Assembly (NCBI GenBank): GCA_949987565.1
Contig: OX465107.1
Coordinates: 7,795,772 to 7,859,771 of the forward strand
From: Luidia sarsii
Lineage: Eukaryota > Echinodermata > Asteroidea > Paxillosida > Luidiidae
Reading direction: 5' to 3'
Length of the DNA: 64,000 bases
Shown piece by piece: positions 63,670 to 64,000 of this stretch. Both the position numbers and the translations under genes were made by a program. Every line of letters starts with the position of its first letter. Positions within the stretch are counted from its first letter, which is position 1. Below the pieces are notes generated by a model. That model worked only from the letters and a program-made list of their open reading frames with translations, did no database searches and was not told where the DNA came from.

Positions 63670-64000
63670 GAAAGCCCCACTTCTTCTTCTTCTCCTCCTC
63701 CGCCTCCTCTTTCTCTTTTTCGTTTCATTTTTATTCTCATCCATCTCCTTTTCCTCCTCCTCACCCCCTCCTTCTCATGTTCTTCTTGTTCGTTTCCTTT
63801 TTCTCCTCCTCCTCCTCCATCCCCTCCTCCTCCTCCTCCTCTTCCCCTCCTTCTCCTCTTCTTCTTTTCGTTTCCTTTTTCTCCTCCTCATCTTCCCCCT
63901 CCTTCTCCTCTTCCCCCTCCTTCTCCTCTTCTTCTTTTTCGTTTCCTTTTTCTCCTCCATCTCCTTCTCCTCCTCCATTTCCTCCTCCTCCTCTTTACCC
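63670..64000. repeat. Pyrimidine-rich (CTCCTT/CTTCTC)n tract
   Basis: Degenerate CT-rich low-complexity DNA to the window edge, within a collagen intron just upstream (in transcript sense) of exon 63559-63630. Confidence 0.9.

Noticed and set aside
1..64000. A bacterial-type operon, phage or defence system
   Set aside because: Everything coding is spliced animal sequence; no ribosome-binding-site-led gene clusters.

Overview
The window is nuclear DNA of an animal. It has spliced genes with GT-AG introns, long repeat-rich introns and many palindromic transposable elements. Gene content (a SEA/EGF transmembrane mucin, an AP-4 beta subunit, a collagen ending in DUF4215-like cysteine-rich modules) and many miniature inverted-repeat elements suggest a marine invertebrate deuterostome such as a cephalochordate, hemichordate or echinoderm. 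The sequence alone does not fix the species.

Layout. (1) Positions 1-20486, plus strand: the 3' part of a giant transmembrane mucin. One exon of more than 12.6 kb holds about 51 copies of a 237-bp (79-residue) Ser/Thr-rich repeat, followed by seven small exons for a SEA domain with a G-S autocleavage site, an EGF-like region, one membrane helix and a cytoplasmic tail. (2) 20487-23428: intergenic, with hairpin elements and a palindromic element flanked by an exact 9-bp duplication. (3) 23429-48075, plus strand: a complete 17-exon gene for the AP-4 complex beta subunit (AP4B1). Its spliced reading frame is 2340 nt (779 residues plus stop) with every exon phase matching. Introns hold nearly all the transposon material: a 2.69-kb hAT-like element with internal minisatellites, Harbinger-like MITEs, palindromes with tRNA-like arms, a 115-bp satellite, and a 153-bp tandem duplication that copies a 5' splice site. 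(4) 48076-52416: convergent intergenic space. (5) 52417-63630, minus strand: the 3' nine exons of a collagen-like gene. They encode Gly-X-Y exons, a short non-collagenous insert resembling a multiplexin trimerisation domain, and two cysteine-rich DUF4215-like modules. The 5' part lies beyond 64000.

The three genes are not an operon and nothing shows a shared pathway. The mucin would act at the apical cell surface, AP-4 in trans-Golgi cargo sorting, and the collagen outside the cell. I found no single discrete new biological system. The strongest leads are a canonical clathrin-box motif (LLDLD) in the AP-4 beta hinge, the higher-order structure of the mucin repeat, two cases where part of a dispersed element has expanded into a local tandem array, and element families whose arms resemble tRNA genes.

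Exons were called by reading splice sites, phase and family similarity by eye. No alignment or database search was run.
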